Assembly (NCBI GenBank): GCA_005862285.1
Contig: SZXW01000002.1
Location: forward strand, 62,001 to 126,000
Direction: 5' to 3'
DNA length: 64,000 bases
From: Chlorobium sp.
Lineage (GTDB): Bacteria > Bacteroidota > Chlorobiia > Chlorobiales > Chlorobiaceae
Positions within the stretch are counted from its first letter, which is position 1, and every line of letters begins with the position of its first letter. The notes under the pieces were generated by a model that did not search any database, was not told where the DNA came from, and saw nothing but the letters and a program-made list of their open reading frames with translations. This document shows positions 56,542-64,000 of this stretch, one piece after another. A program made the translations under genes and the position numbers.

Positions 56542-58281
56542 TTATTTCGTAATGAAGATATCGATGTTTTCCGTGGTCCATTTTGCTCGTACCTTGACTG
56601 GATCAGGATATATGCCGAAAGGTTCAGATGGACGGAAAGGTTTCAATGATCCCGGGTTCCAGGGAATCCAGACATCGCCATCCTTTGCTGATGCAGGCAC
56701 GAATGCACTCACGGTATAGTTGCCGGGAGGAAGCTCCGGGAAAGTGAAACGCAACGAGCCGTTCCTGTCGCGTGTTGCCATTGTGCGGTAAATTGAAGAC
56801 GGCGAACCAGCCTCTCTTGCTTCGACTATGACTATCGGGGTGTCGGCAAAACATCTGCCTGAAATGGTTCCGTAATCTTCTGAAGAAGCTGCTGTGAACC
56901 GTGATTCCGCAGGCTTTGTTTTATCGGTGTAGGCCTGCGTTCCGATAGCTGCAGTATTTACAGTAACTCTATAAGTGTGCCCGGGCTTGAAGCCGTTAAC
57001 CGGTTTCAATGCATAGGTTCCGGGATCAAGGGCGGTCAGGGAAAAGGGCAGCTTGTAGCGATTGCTGTTATCGATCTCTTCTATGAAAGTGATTCGGCTG
57101 ATATCCGATTTTTCTGCTGAAGTGGAAAACTGCAGGATGGCAGCTCTGCCGGCCGATGGCCAAATCTTGTCGAGATAGCCGGGATCGCTGCCGTTTTCGG
57201 GAAGAATTTTTACTGAAAGAGGCTGATGCGCCTGGGTTTCACTGATTCCGTAAAACTCAAGAGAGCTATTTGCGGTATTGTTTTCTCCTTCATGAAAGCT
57301 TATTCGGTACCGCTGCCTGCTTTCAAGAATACCGGTAATGAGAGTGAACCGGTTGTCCTGGAAAGAGCGGTTGGTGCTGTACCATGAGATAACAGGAACC
57401 TGCATGTTCGTGACAACATTGCGGATTTCGATTTTTCCTGTGTCGAACGAAGATGTGCTGATGGGTCTTGCCAGCGTGATTTCAAGCGTCCTGCTTCCGA
57501 TGGGCCTGCATGTTGCGAGCATACCCGGGGTGCCGAGCAATCCGTTGAAACGAAATGTCAGGTTTCCGGAACCTGTCATTACGGTGGTTCTGTTGCTCAG
57601 TGCGATCTCCTCCGTATTTTCGTCATAGCGCATGTCCCTGTTGCGGTCATCTATTGCGAAAATCCTGTAGGTTCCGGGAACGATATTGCCAAGTCTGAAA
57701 GCTCCAGTTGCATCGGTCTGCGCAATATAATCGGCTTCTTTGTGAAGAAGGCCGATCTTATTGTCTGAGATGTTGTTTGAAGGCCCTGAAGCATAGGCGA
57801 GGATGAGAGCATTGTCCGCCGGGCTTTCGTCCTGATTGAAAACCCTTCCTTCGATAATGCCTGAATCGATCGTACTGCCGGTCGAAAATGTCAGATTGAA
57901 TGGCTTTGAAAAGCTTCTGCCGCGGATGTCTTTCAGGTTTTTGTCGATAGTGAGCGTATAGGTGCTGTTTTTCTCGAGCGGTTGTGCAAATGTTATCGTG
58001 ACATGCTTTCCGTCTGTATCTATGTCGTATTTGCCGGCAGGTGGTGAAAACGCAAGAGTTCGTAATATTTGACGTCCAACTATATAGTTATTGAATGTCA
58101 GTTCTATTCTATTATTGGAAACATTTGTTTGCAGCGGTGCCGGAGATGAATTGACCACCTCCAGGGGAGTTGTATCATGAGGTCCGCCCGCAGGAGGACG
58201 GTCTGAAGCACATCCTCCAGCCAGCAGGATCAGCAGTGCTGCGAAAATGTTCAGCATGCGGAATTTATCATGCATCGACAT
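56542..58281 (-). CDS. Lipoprotein with bacterial Ig-like (Big_5) domain
   Basis: A 579-residue predicted lipoprotein: signal segment FAALLILLAGGC with the lipobox cysteine at about residue 24. After PPAGGPHDTTPLEVVNSSPA comes a Big_5 Ig-like domain (residues ~40-133, ending NLTFSTGS). Two later stretches with GRVFNQDESPADNAL and GNIVPGTYRIFAIDD resemble carboxypeptidase-regulatory-like beta sandwiches. Such proteins are common in Bacteroidota/Chlorobiota envelopes. Role unknown. It diverges from glgA. Confidence 0.85.
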   Translation of the reverse strand: MSMHDKFRMLNIFAALLILLAGGCASDRPPAGGPHDTTPLEVVNSSPAPLQTNVSNNRIELTFNNYIVGRQILRTLAFSPPAGKYDIDTDGKHVTITFAQPLEKNSTYTLTIDKNLKDIRGRSFSKPFNLTFSTGSTIDSGIIEGRVFNQDESPADNALILAYASGPSNNISDNKIGLLHKEADYIAQTDATGAFRLGNIVPGTYRIFAIDDRNRDMRYDENTEEIALSNRTTVMTGSGNLTFRFNGLLGTPGMLATCRPIGSRTLEITLARPISTSSFDTGKIEIRNVVTNMQVPVISWYSTNRSFQDNRFTLITGILESRQRYRISFHEGENNTANSSLEFYGISETQAHQPLSVKILPENGSDPGYLDKIWPSAGRAAILQFSTSAEKSDISRITFIEEIDNSNRYKLPFSLTALDPGTYALKPVNGFKPGHTYRVTVNTAAIGTQAYTDKTKPAESRFTAASSEDYGTISGRCFADTPIVIVEAREAGSPSSIYRTMATRDRNGSLRFTFPELPPGNYTVSAFVPASAKDGDVWIPWNPGSLKPFRPSEPFGIYPDPVKVRAKWTTENIDIFITK

Positions 58282-58401
58282 TATCCTTTGGCTTGTTGAA
58301 AAAGGCTTGGATTGTTTCTAACCATGAAAATTCGTAAATTAAAAACTAATGGCGTTCTATGAAAGCTTTTGATGAAAAATTATAGATGGATTTTCTTATA
58401 G

Positions 58402-59871
58402 ATGTCTATACGAAATTTTAAGGTTCTTTATGTCTCCGGCGAAGTTTCACCTTTTGTAAGAGTCAGCGCACTTGCTGATTTTATGGCATCATTTCCCCAG
58501 GCACTCGAGGAAGAGGGTTTCGAAGCCCGTATCATGATGCCGAAATATGGTACGATCAATGACCGAAAATTTCGGCTCCATGATGTTTTACGCCTTTCAG
58601 ATATCGAGGTGCCTCTCAAGGATAAAACAGATCTGCTTAATGTCAAGGTGACAGCATTGCCTTCGAGCAAGATCCAGACCTATTTTCTCTACAACGAGAA
58701 ATATTTCAAACGTAACGGTCTGTTTACCGATATACATAATGGCAGCGACCTCAAGGGAATCGCTGAAAAGGTTGTTTTTTTCAATGTCGGGGTGCTTGAA
58801 ACTCTCGAAAGGCTTGGATGGAAGCCTGATATCATTCATATCCAGGACTGGTATGCCTGTCTTCTGCCGCTGCTTCTGAAAAGCGTCTATGCCTCGCATG
58901 ATTTTTTCAAGGATATAAAAACGGTACTTACCATTCACAACGTTTACCGTCAGGGAATCCTTCCTTTCAAGGTTTTCCAGAAGATGCTTCCTGAAGAAGT
59001 GTGTTCGTCACTGCATAGGAATAACGACGAAGTGAACATGCTTTATACCGGTGTAGAGAATGTCGATCTGTTAACGACGACTTCGAAACGATATGCCGAG
59101 GAGATTTCAAAGAGCAGCATGGCTTCATTCGGCCTGGACAGGCTTCTCGGAGAGCAGCAGGCCAAATTTCACGGTATTCTGAACGGTATCGATACAAGGC
59201 AGTGGAATCCTTCAACTGACAAGCTTATCAAGAAGCGCTACAGTATCGAGAATATGGAGGGCAAACTTGAAAACAAGAAATTACTGCTTGAGGAAGCTGG
59301 TTTGTCCTGCATGGAGGGAGTTCCTGTTGTCGGTGTGATTATCAACTTTGATGAATATCAGGGAGCGGAGTTGCTTCATCAGAGCCTCGAGGAGCTTGCA
59401 GCCCTCGATATGCAACTGATCATCTGCGGTTCCGGTGACAAAAAGTATGAAGAAATATTCAAGGATTTTGCTGCCGAACATCCCGAAAAAGTGAGCTTCC
59501 ATACTGAATTTTCGGACAGTTTCCTGCATCTCGCGATAGCCGGTCTCGATATGCTGCTGATGCCGGGCATGATCGAATCATGCGGTATGATCCAGATGTT
59601 TGCCATGAGCTATGGTACCATACCGGTTGCTTATGCCGGTGGCGGTATCGTGGAAACCATAGACGAACTTGCCGAAAAAACGGGTTCCGGTTTTATTTTT
59701 CATGATTATACCCGAGAGTCTTTAATCAGCAAACTCAGCGAAGCGCTCGAACTTTACAAGGATAGTGACCGCTGGCTGCAGATCGTGACTGCCGCGATGA
59801 CCCGTGATTTTGCCTGGAAAAATTCCGCAGAGGAATACGATCATCTCTACCGCGAACTTCTTGGAAAATAG
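58402..59871 (+). CDS. glgA: Glycogen synthase-like protein, GT5
   Basis: A 489-residue GT5 enzyme that would extend alpha-1,4-glucan from ADP-glucose. The family fold is clear: VLYVSGEVSPF, DIIHIQDWYACLLP, LTIHNVYRQGIL, ILNGIDTRQWNP and the C-terminal SCGMIQMFAMSYGTIPVAYA. Two key sites deviate: the KxGGL substrate loop near residue 20 reads RVSAL, and the usual E-P-C-G is E-S-C-G. These changes look shared within green sulfur bacteria rather than random decay. The start ATG 58402 is preceded by a weak ribosome site. Confidence 0.88.
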   Translation: MSIRNFKVLYVSGEVSPFVRVSALADFMASFPQALEEEGFEARIMMPKYGTINDRKFRLHDVLRLSDIEVPLKDKTDLLNVKVTALPSSKIQTYFLYNEKYFKRNGLFTDIHNGSDLKGIAEKVVFFNVGVLETLERLGWKPDIIHIQDWYACLLPLLLKSVYASHDFFKDIKTVLTIHNVYRQGILPFKVFQKMLPEEVCSSLHRNNDEVNMLYTGVENVDLLTTTSKRYAEEISKSSMASFGLDRLLGEQQAKFHGILNGIDTRQWNPSTDKLIKKRYSIENMEGKLENKKLLLEEAGLSCMEGVPVVGVIINFDEYQGAELLHQSLEELAALDMQLIICGSGDKKYEEIFKDFAAEHPEKVSFHTEFSDSFLHLAIAGLDMLLMPGMIESCGMIQMFAMSYGTIPVAYAGGGIVETIDELAEKTGSGFIFHDYTRESLISKLSEALELYKDSDRWLQIVTAAMTRDFAWKNSAEEYDHLYRELLGK

Positions 59872-59880
59872 GGGAAAAAG

Positions 59881-60468
59881 GTGGAGAAGATAAAGGTGCT
59901 TTTTCTCGACAGGGATGGTACGATCAACAAGGATTCCGGCAGCTATATTTCTTCGAAAGAGCAGATTGTGCTTATCGACCGTGCCGACGAAGCGATAGCG
60001 CTGGCCCGCAAAGCAGGTTTCCGGATCGTTGTCATTACCAATCAGGCGGGTATTGCCAGAGGGATTACAACGGTTGAGGAGGTCGAGGAGGTCAACCGTT
60101 ATCTCTATGACCTTCTTGCAGTCCGGAACGCCCATTATGACCTGTGCTATTTCTGTCCGTCCCATCCCGATTACCCTCATCCAGACTACGACAGGTTCAT
60201 GGATTGCAGGAAGCCGGCGACCGGTATGGTAGACCTGGCCATCAGGGATTTTCTCCTGGAAGGGTACGAGGTTGACCGGAGCGCATCGTTTTTTATCGGT
60301 GACAAGACCGTCGATATCGAGTGCGGACTGCGTGCCGGGCTAAGGCCTGTACTCGTAAGGACGGGCCATAACGAGGAGGAGCTCTGCTATCAGAGAAATA
60401 TCCTTCCTGAATTTGTGGCAGACGATCTTTATCAGGCGGTTACCGGGCACATTCTTTCCGGCAGCTGA
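59881..60468 (+). CDS. gmhB: D-glycero-D-manno-heptose 1,7-bisphosphate 7-phosphatase family
   Basis: A 195-residue HAD phosphatase of the GmhB/HisB-N group. The nucleophile motif is FLDRDGTINKD, motif II VITNQAG, and FFIGDKTVDIECGLRAG is motif IV. The zinc loop CPSHPDYPH...DCRKP keeps a cysteine-histidine set. Likely in heptose synthesis for LPS, but histidinol-phosphate phosphatase is a related alternative. GTG start, nine bases after glgA. Confidence 0.88.
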   Translation: MEKIKVLFLDRDGTINKDSGSYISSKEQIVLIDRADEAIALARKAGFRIVVITNQAGIARGITTVEEVEEVNRYLYDLLAVRNAHYDLCYFCPSHPDYPHPDYDRFMDCRKPATGMVDLAIRDFLLEGYEVDRSASFFIGDKTVDIECGLRAGLRPVLVRTGHNEEELCYQRNILPEFVADDLYQAVTGHILSGS

Positions 60469-60502
60469 GGTTTTTTCCCAAGCGGCTCATTTCCATCAGC
60501 AT

Positions 60503-61627
60503 ATGCTGAGTCTCTATGTCCATATACCGTTCTGCCGGTCGCGTTGCAACTACTGTGATTTTTTTCTTGTAACGCGCCTCGATCATCTCGATGCTTATTT
60601 CAAAGCCCTTTCTCTGGAAACCGCATTGCGGTCAGGAGAACTGAAAGGACGAACGGTGAATGCCATTCACTTCGGTGGCGGCACCCCCTCTCTTGTTCCT
60701 CTTCATTATCTTGTCGCCTGGCTTGAACAGATATCTGCACTGTGCACGTTCGCTGACGATATTGAAATAGCGTTCGAAGCGAATCCTGAAGATCTCGAAG
60801 ACCGTGTAATGAAAGATATGAGGGCCGCAGGGATAACCCGGATGAGCCTCGGAGTCCAGTCGTTCGTTCCGGAAAAGCTTGCCTCTCTCGGGCGCAGGCA
60901 TACCTCTTCGCAGGCAGCGGATGTAACGAGTGCGGCGTCAGGAATTTTCAATTCGGTCAGTGTCGATCTGATCTGCGGGGTTCCGGGAGAAACCGCCGCT
61001 ATGTGGGTGTCCGATCTCCATGCCGCTCTCGAGTTGCTTCCCCAGCATATATCGGTATACATGCTTTCCCTCGAGCCGAAAACCCTCCTTCACCGGAATG
61101 TTTCGACGGGATTGGTTACCGTGCCTGATGAAGGGGTTCAGGCATCGATGTACGAGCTTGCGCTCGCGAAACTGGAGCCGCAGGGCTATCTTCATTACGA
61201 GGTTTCAAATTTCTGCCTGCCCGGTCATCATTCCCGGTACAACCTTGCAAGCTGGAAACGTGAGGAATATCTCGGTTTTGGACCTTCGGCGCACAGTTTT
61301 CTGCGATCATCCGCAGAGGAAATCCGTTTCGCGAACGTCTCCAGCCTGCTGCGTTATATTGCCAAACCCGGAAAAGTTCTGGCATTCAGGGAAAAGCTGT
61401 CGGACGAGGAGCGATTCACCGAGCAGGTTTTTCTTTCATTGCGAATAAACAGCGGACTTGATGTTGAGTTTTTAAGAAAAGAAAATAAATTAGGGCATCG
61501 ACTTTCACAGACAATCGACCGTTTTGCAGGCAAAGGATGGGTCCGGTTGCATGATGGGCGTCTTTACCTGACCGGGAAAGGTTTTTTATTTGCCGATCTC
61601 ATTGCCGGGGAGTTGATTTTCGGATAA
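60503..61627 (+). CDS. hemW: Radical SAM heme chaperone HemW-like
   Basis: A 374-residue radical SAM protein from the ATG at 60503; the longer frame to 60413 overlaps gmhB and is rejected. The cluster motif is CRSRCNYCDFF: the HemW form (CxxxCxxC-x-F) rather than the extra cysteine of true HemN. HFGGGTPSLVP and RMSLGVQSF follow. HemW inserts heme into respiratory enzymes; older annotation is oxygen-independent coproporphyrinogen oxidase. Confidence 0.9.
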   Translation: MLSLYVHIPFCRSRCNYCDFFLVTRLDHLDAYFKALSLETALRSGELKGRTVNAIHFGGGTPSLVPLHYLVAWLEQISALCTFADDIEIAFEANPEDLEDRVMKDMRAAGITRMSLGVQSFVPEKLASLGRRHTSSQAADVTSAASGIFNSVSVDLICGVPGETAAMWVSDLHAALELLPQHISVYMLSLEPKTLLHRNVSTGLVTVPDEGVQASMYELALAKLEPQGYLHYEVSNFCLPGHHSRYNLASWKREEYLGFGPSAHSFLRSSAEEIRFANVSSLLRYIAKPGKVLAFREKLSDEERFTEQVFLSLRINSGLDVEFLRKENKLGHRLSQTIDRFAGKGWVRLHDGRLYLTGKGFLFADLIAGELIFG

Positions 61628-61656
61628 GCCACACTTTTTCAGACTACGTTTCGCGT

Positions 61657-64000
61657 ATGACACACCGGGCCACAAACCGTCTTTTTGCGATTTCACTTTT
61701 TGTCGCTGCCGAAATTCTCTATCTCAGCACGATGGCGCCGACGCTTTCTTTCTGGGATTGCGGCGAAACCATCACTACCTCGTATACACTTGGCATACCG
61801 CATCCGCCCGGCGCGCCGCTTTTTCTTCTGCTCGGCCGCCTGTTTACGATGATCCCTTTTTTCAGCGGTACGGCTGCGAGGGTCAACCTGATCAGCACTC
61901 TTGTCAGTTCATCGACGGTCATGCTGACCTATCTGATCACCGTCAGGCTGATTATTCTCTATCGCGGAACCGATCCGGACAGATGGGATGCAGCTGAAAA
62001 GCTCTCTGCTTATGGCGGGGCTGCTGTAGGAGCCCTTGCTCTCGCCCTCTCCGACAGCTTCTGGTTCAATGCCGTCGAAACAAGCCTCTGGTCATCATCG
62101 CTGTTTTTCATCGCCATGATAACCTGGCTGATTTTCCGCTGGTACGAAGAAGACCCGAAACCTGGCAACGAACGGTGGCTGATGCTTGTCATGTATATGA
62201 TCGGGCTTTCGATCGGTGTCCATCTGCTCAGCCTCCTGACGATATTCGCTGTCTGCCTTGTTTATTATTTTAAAAGATACACGGTTACGAGAACCTCATT
62301 CGCTCTGCTGGTTGTTGGATCCGGCAGCCTGTTTTTTCTGATCTATCTCGGAATAATCAAAGGCCTTCCCATTCTTGTGCATTATTCTTCATGGTGGGGG
62401 TTTCTGCTGCTTGTCGCGCTCCTTGCATTCGCTACCTGGTATACCCACAAAAATCGGATGGCACTGCTCAATACTGCTTTTGTCTCGATTTTTCTCATAA
62501 TCATCGGGTATACATCGTATGGGCTGATTTATGTCAGGGCCAATGCCGGGCCGCCGGTCAACGAAAACAATCCATCGACACCGGCAGCGTTTTTTTCCTA
62601 TCTCAACCGTGAACAGTACGGCGATATGCCGATCTGGCCGAGGAGATGGTCGCCCGAGCCGGTGCACCAGTACTTTTATCAGCAGTATTCGAGCGATCTT
62701 GACTATTTTCTGCGCTACCAGATGCAAAAGATGTACTTCCGGTATTTCGGATGGCAGTTTATCGGCCGAGAACACGATATGGAAGGTGCAAATGTCGACT
62801 GGTCGATGCTCTGGGGGTTGCCGTTCCTGCTCGGTATGGCTGGTGCAGTAACTCATTTCAGGCGACAGTGGAAAATGGGCCTTGTTGTGACGGCCCTGTT
62901 CGTCATGACCGGCGCTGCGCTCGTAGTCTACCTGAACCAGACCGAACCCCAGCCGAGGGAGCGTGACTACAGCTATGTAGCAAGTTTCTTCGCATTTGCG
63001 ATGTGGATAGGCATAGGTGTCGAGAGCATCTGGTGCAATGCCGCTGAAAAATTGAAAGCCGCAGGGCGTAACAATGCTCTTTTTCCTGTTGCAGTAATGA
63101 CTGTTGCTCTCTCCATGCTTCTCGTCAATGGCAGGATGCTCCAGGCAAACTACAGGGTGCACAACCGCTCAGGAAATTATGTCCCCTGGGACTGGGCATG
63201 GAACATGCTTCAGAGCTGTGAAAAGGATGCTATTCTGTTCACGAACGGCGACAATGACACTTTTCCGCTGTGGTATCTGCAGGAAGTTGAACGTATAAGG
63301 ACTGATGTGCGTGTTGTTAATCTCAGCCTCGCCAACACGGGCTGGTATCTTGCCCAGTTGAAAAATACTTCTCCACGCGGGGCCAAAAAAGTTGCCTTCA
63401 GTATGGACGATGAAGAGATTGCGGGTATCACCTACGAGCCGATCGATTCGGTCACAGCCGCACTGCCTTCATTGAAAGCGAAGCAGGATCTTTTACGGCT
63501 CTCAAGAGAGAACGGCCTCAAACTGCCGGAACTTCCTGCAGATTCCATTGCATGGATGCTCAAGCCGGGTCTCACCCTGGATGGTCAGGGGTACTTCCGC
63601 CCCCAGGACAAAGCCGTTTATGATATTGTCATGAATAATTTTGCCGGTCGGCCGATTTATTTTGCCCTGACAGTTGACCCTGAAAACATGATCGGTCTTG
63701 AAAAATTCCTCAGGCTTGACGGACTTGTTTACAAGCTTGTGCCGTTGAAAAGTGCCGATCCGATGAGTTACGTCGATTCTTCACTGCTTTTCAGGAACCT
63801 CCTCACGGTTTACCGGTTCAGAAATCTCAACAATCCGGGAGTTTATCTTGAAGAAACGTCGAGAAAACTCTGCGGAAACTATGCGCCGCTTTTTGTCAGG
63901 CTTGCGCTTGAACTGGCGGTTGAACCGGAAAGTACCATCAGGATAACCGATGTTTCAGGCCGCTGGAATACTGTCCAGCAGGGATCGCTTGCTTTGCAGG
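61657..64000 (+). CDS. DUF2723-family membrane protein, 5' part
   Basis: The frame starts at ATG 61657 and is open to the window edge (781 residues visible), so the 3' end is missing. LSFWDCGETITTSYTLGIPH and PHPPGAPLFLLLGRLF near residues 30-65 are the DUF2723 signature, a GT-C-like fold related to protein O-mannosyltransferases. About ten membrane helices are followed by a large periplasmic part from about residue 490 (SCEKDAILFTNGDNDTFPLW). Role probably glycan transfer at the membrane; substrate unknown. Confidence 0.87.
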   Translation, partial: MTHRATNRLFAISLFVAAEILYLSTMAPTLSFWDCGETITTSYTLGIPHPPGAPLFLLLGRLFTMIPFFSGTAARVNLISTLVSSSTVMLTYLITVRLIILYRGTDPDRWDAAEKLSAYGGAAVGALALALSDSFWFNAVETSLWSSSLFFIAMITWLIFRWYEEDPKPGNERWLMLVMYMIGLSIGVHLLSLLTIFAVCLVYYFKRYTVTRTSFALLVVGSGSLFFLIYLGIIKGLPILVHYSSWWGFLLLVALLAFATWYTHKNRMALLNTAFVSIFLIIIGYTSYGLIYVRANAGPPVNENNPSTPAAFFSYLNREQYGDMPIWPRRWSPEPVHQYFYQQYSSDLDYFLRYQMQKMYFRYFGWQFIGREHDMEGANVDWSMLWGLPFLLGMAGAVTHFRRQWKMGLVVTALFVMTGAALVVYLNQTEPQPRERDYSYVASFFAFAMWIGIGVESIWCNAAEKLKAAGRNNALFPVAVMTVALSMLLVNGRMLQANYRVHNRSGNYVPWDWAWNMLQSCEKDAILFTNGDNDTFPLWYLQEVERIRTDVRVVNLSLANTGWYLAQLKNTSPRGAKKVAFSMDDEEIAGITYEPIDSVTAALPSLKAKQDLLRLSRENGLKLPELPADSIAWMLKPGLTLDGQGYFRPQDKAVYDIVMNNFAGRPIYFALTVDPENMIGLEKFLRLDGLVYKLVPLKSADPMSYVDSSLLFRNLLTVYRFRNLNNPGVYLEETSRKLCGNYAPLFVRLALELAVEPESTIRITDVSGRWNTVQQGSLALQ

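Noticed and set aside
60413-60502. Extended start for hemW
   Set aside because: Overlaps gmhB and does not look like HemW; ATG 60503 is followed at once by the family N-terminus.
1-64000. CRISPR array or prophage
   Set aside because: No regularly spaced short repeats with unique spacers, and no phage structural, terminase or lysis genes were seen.

Overview
The window comes from a green sulfur bacterium (family Chlorobiaceae, Chlorobium/Prosthecochloris-like). The evidence is a complete bchN-bchB-bchL operon for dark protochlorophyllide reductase with a convergent bchJ-like gene, a Chlorobi-style GlgA, and one unbroken str-S10-spc-alpha ribosomal supercluster. The genus cannot be fixed from the sequence alone.

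Layout. 1-3962: housekeeping genes (SYLF protein end, gatB, xseB, obg, a GNAT acetyltransferase, ptsH/HPr). 3987-11584: a co-directional surface-polysaccharide cluster (three glycosyltransferases, a methyltransferase, a Wzx-type flippase and a large YfhO-type membrane protein), mostly with overlapping or closely spaced genes. 11585-19450: an integron cassette array, the most unusual part of the window. 19451-24832: accessory genes and relics (Fic relic, methyltransferase, Phd/VapC-type toxin-antitoxin pair, NAD(P)-binding oxidoreductase, membrane protein, two inverted-repeat elements, secreted protein). 24977-46167: rsgA, then rpsL-rpsG-fusA-tuf and the ribosomal genes to rplQ, including secY, map, infA, rpmJ, rpoA and a tRNA-Gly between rplN and rplX. 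46217-51979: rsmG, manC-like, cysS, engB, purA and a thiamine-binding-type protein. 52095-56517: bchN, bchB, bchL and bchJ. 56542-64000: Ig-like lipoprotein, glgA, gmhB, hemW and the start of a DUF2723 membrane protein that runs off the window.

The integron. Two copies of a ~170 bp attI-like site (11585-11760 and 13891-14067) end in simple sites of the same form as attI1 (CCTAAAC-n3-GTTGGGC, TCTAAAC-n3-GTTAGAT). Directly upstream of the second copy lies a frameshifted 3' relic of an intI-type integrase, on the same strand as the cassettes. Downstream is a run of attC sites. The decisive internal evidence is that the 7-mer at the start of each cassette is the reverse complement of the 7-mer at its end: GTTGGGC/GCCCAAC, GTTAGAT/ATCTAAC, GTTAGCA/TGCTAAC, GTTATAT/ATATAAC and GTTGGGC/GCCCAAC are exact, and two more match with one mismatch. 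This is expected of cassettes that were once circular and integrated by IntI. Cargo: an aldo/keto reductase; a two-gene soluble plus four-helix membrane pair; a NYN/PIN-like nuclease; a small unknown protein; an ORF-less cassette; a two-gene cassette with two different TIR-domain proteins; and a 546-residue unknown. The TIR pair and the soluble/membrane pair look like possible anti-phage systems, but that function is inference. The integrase is dead, so the array is now probably fixed unless an integrase is supplied elsewhere.
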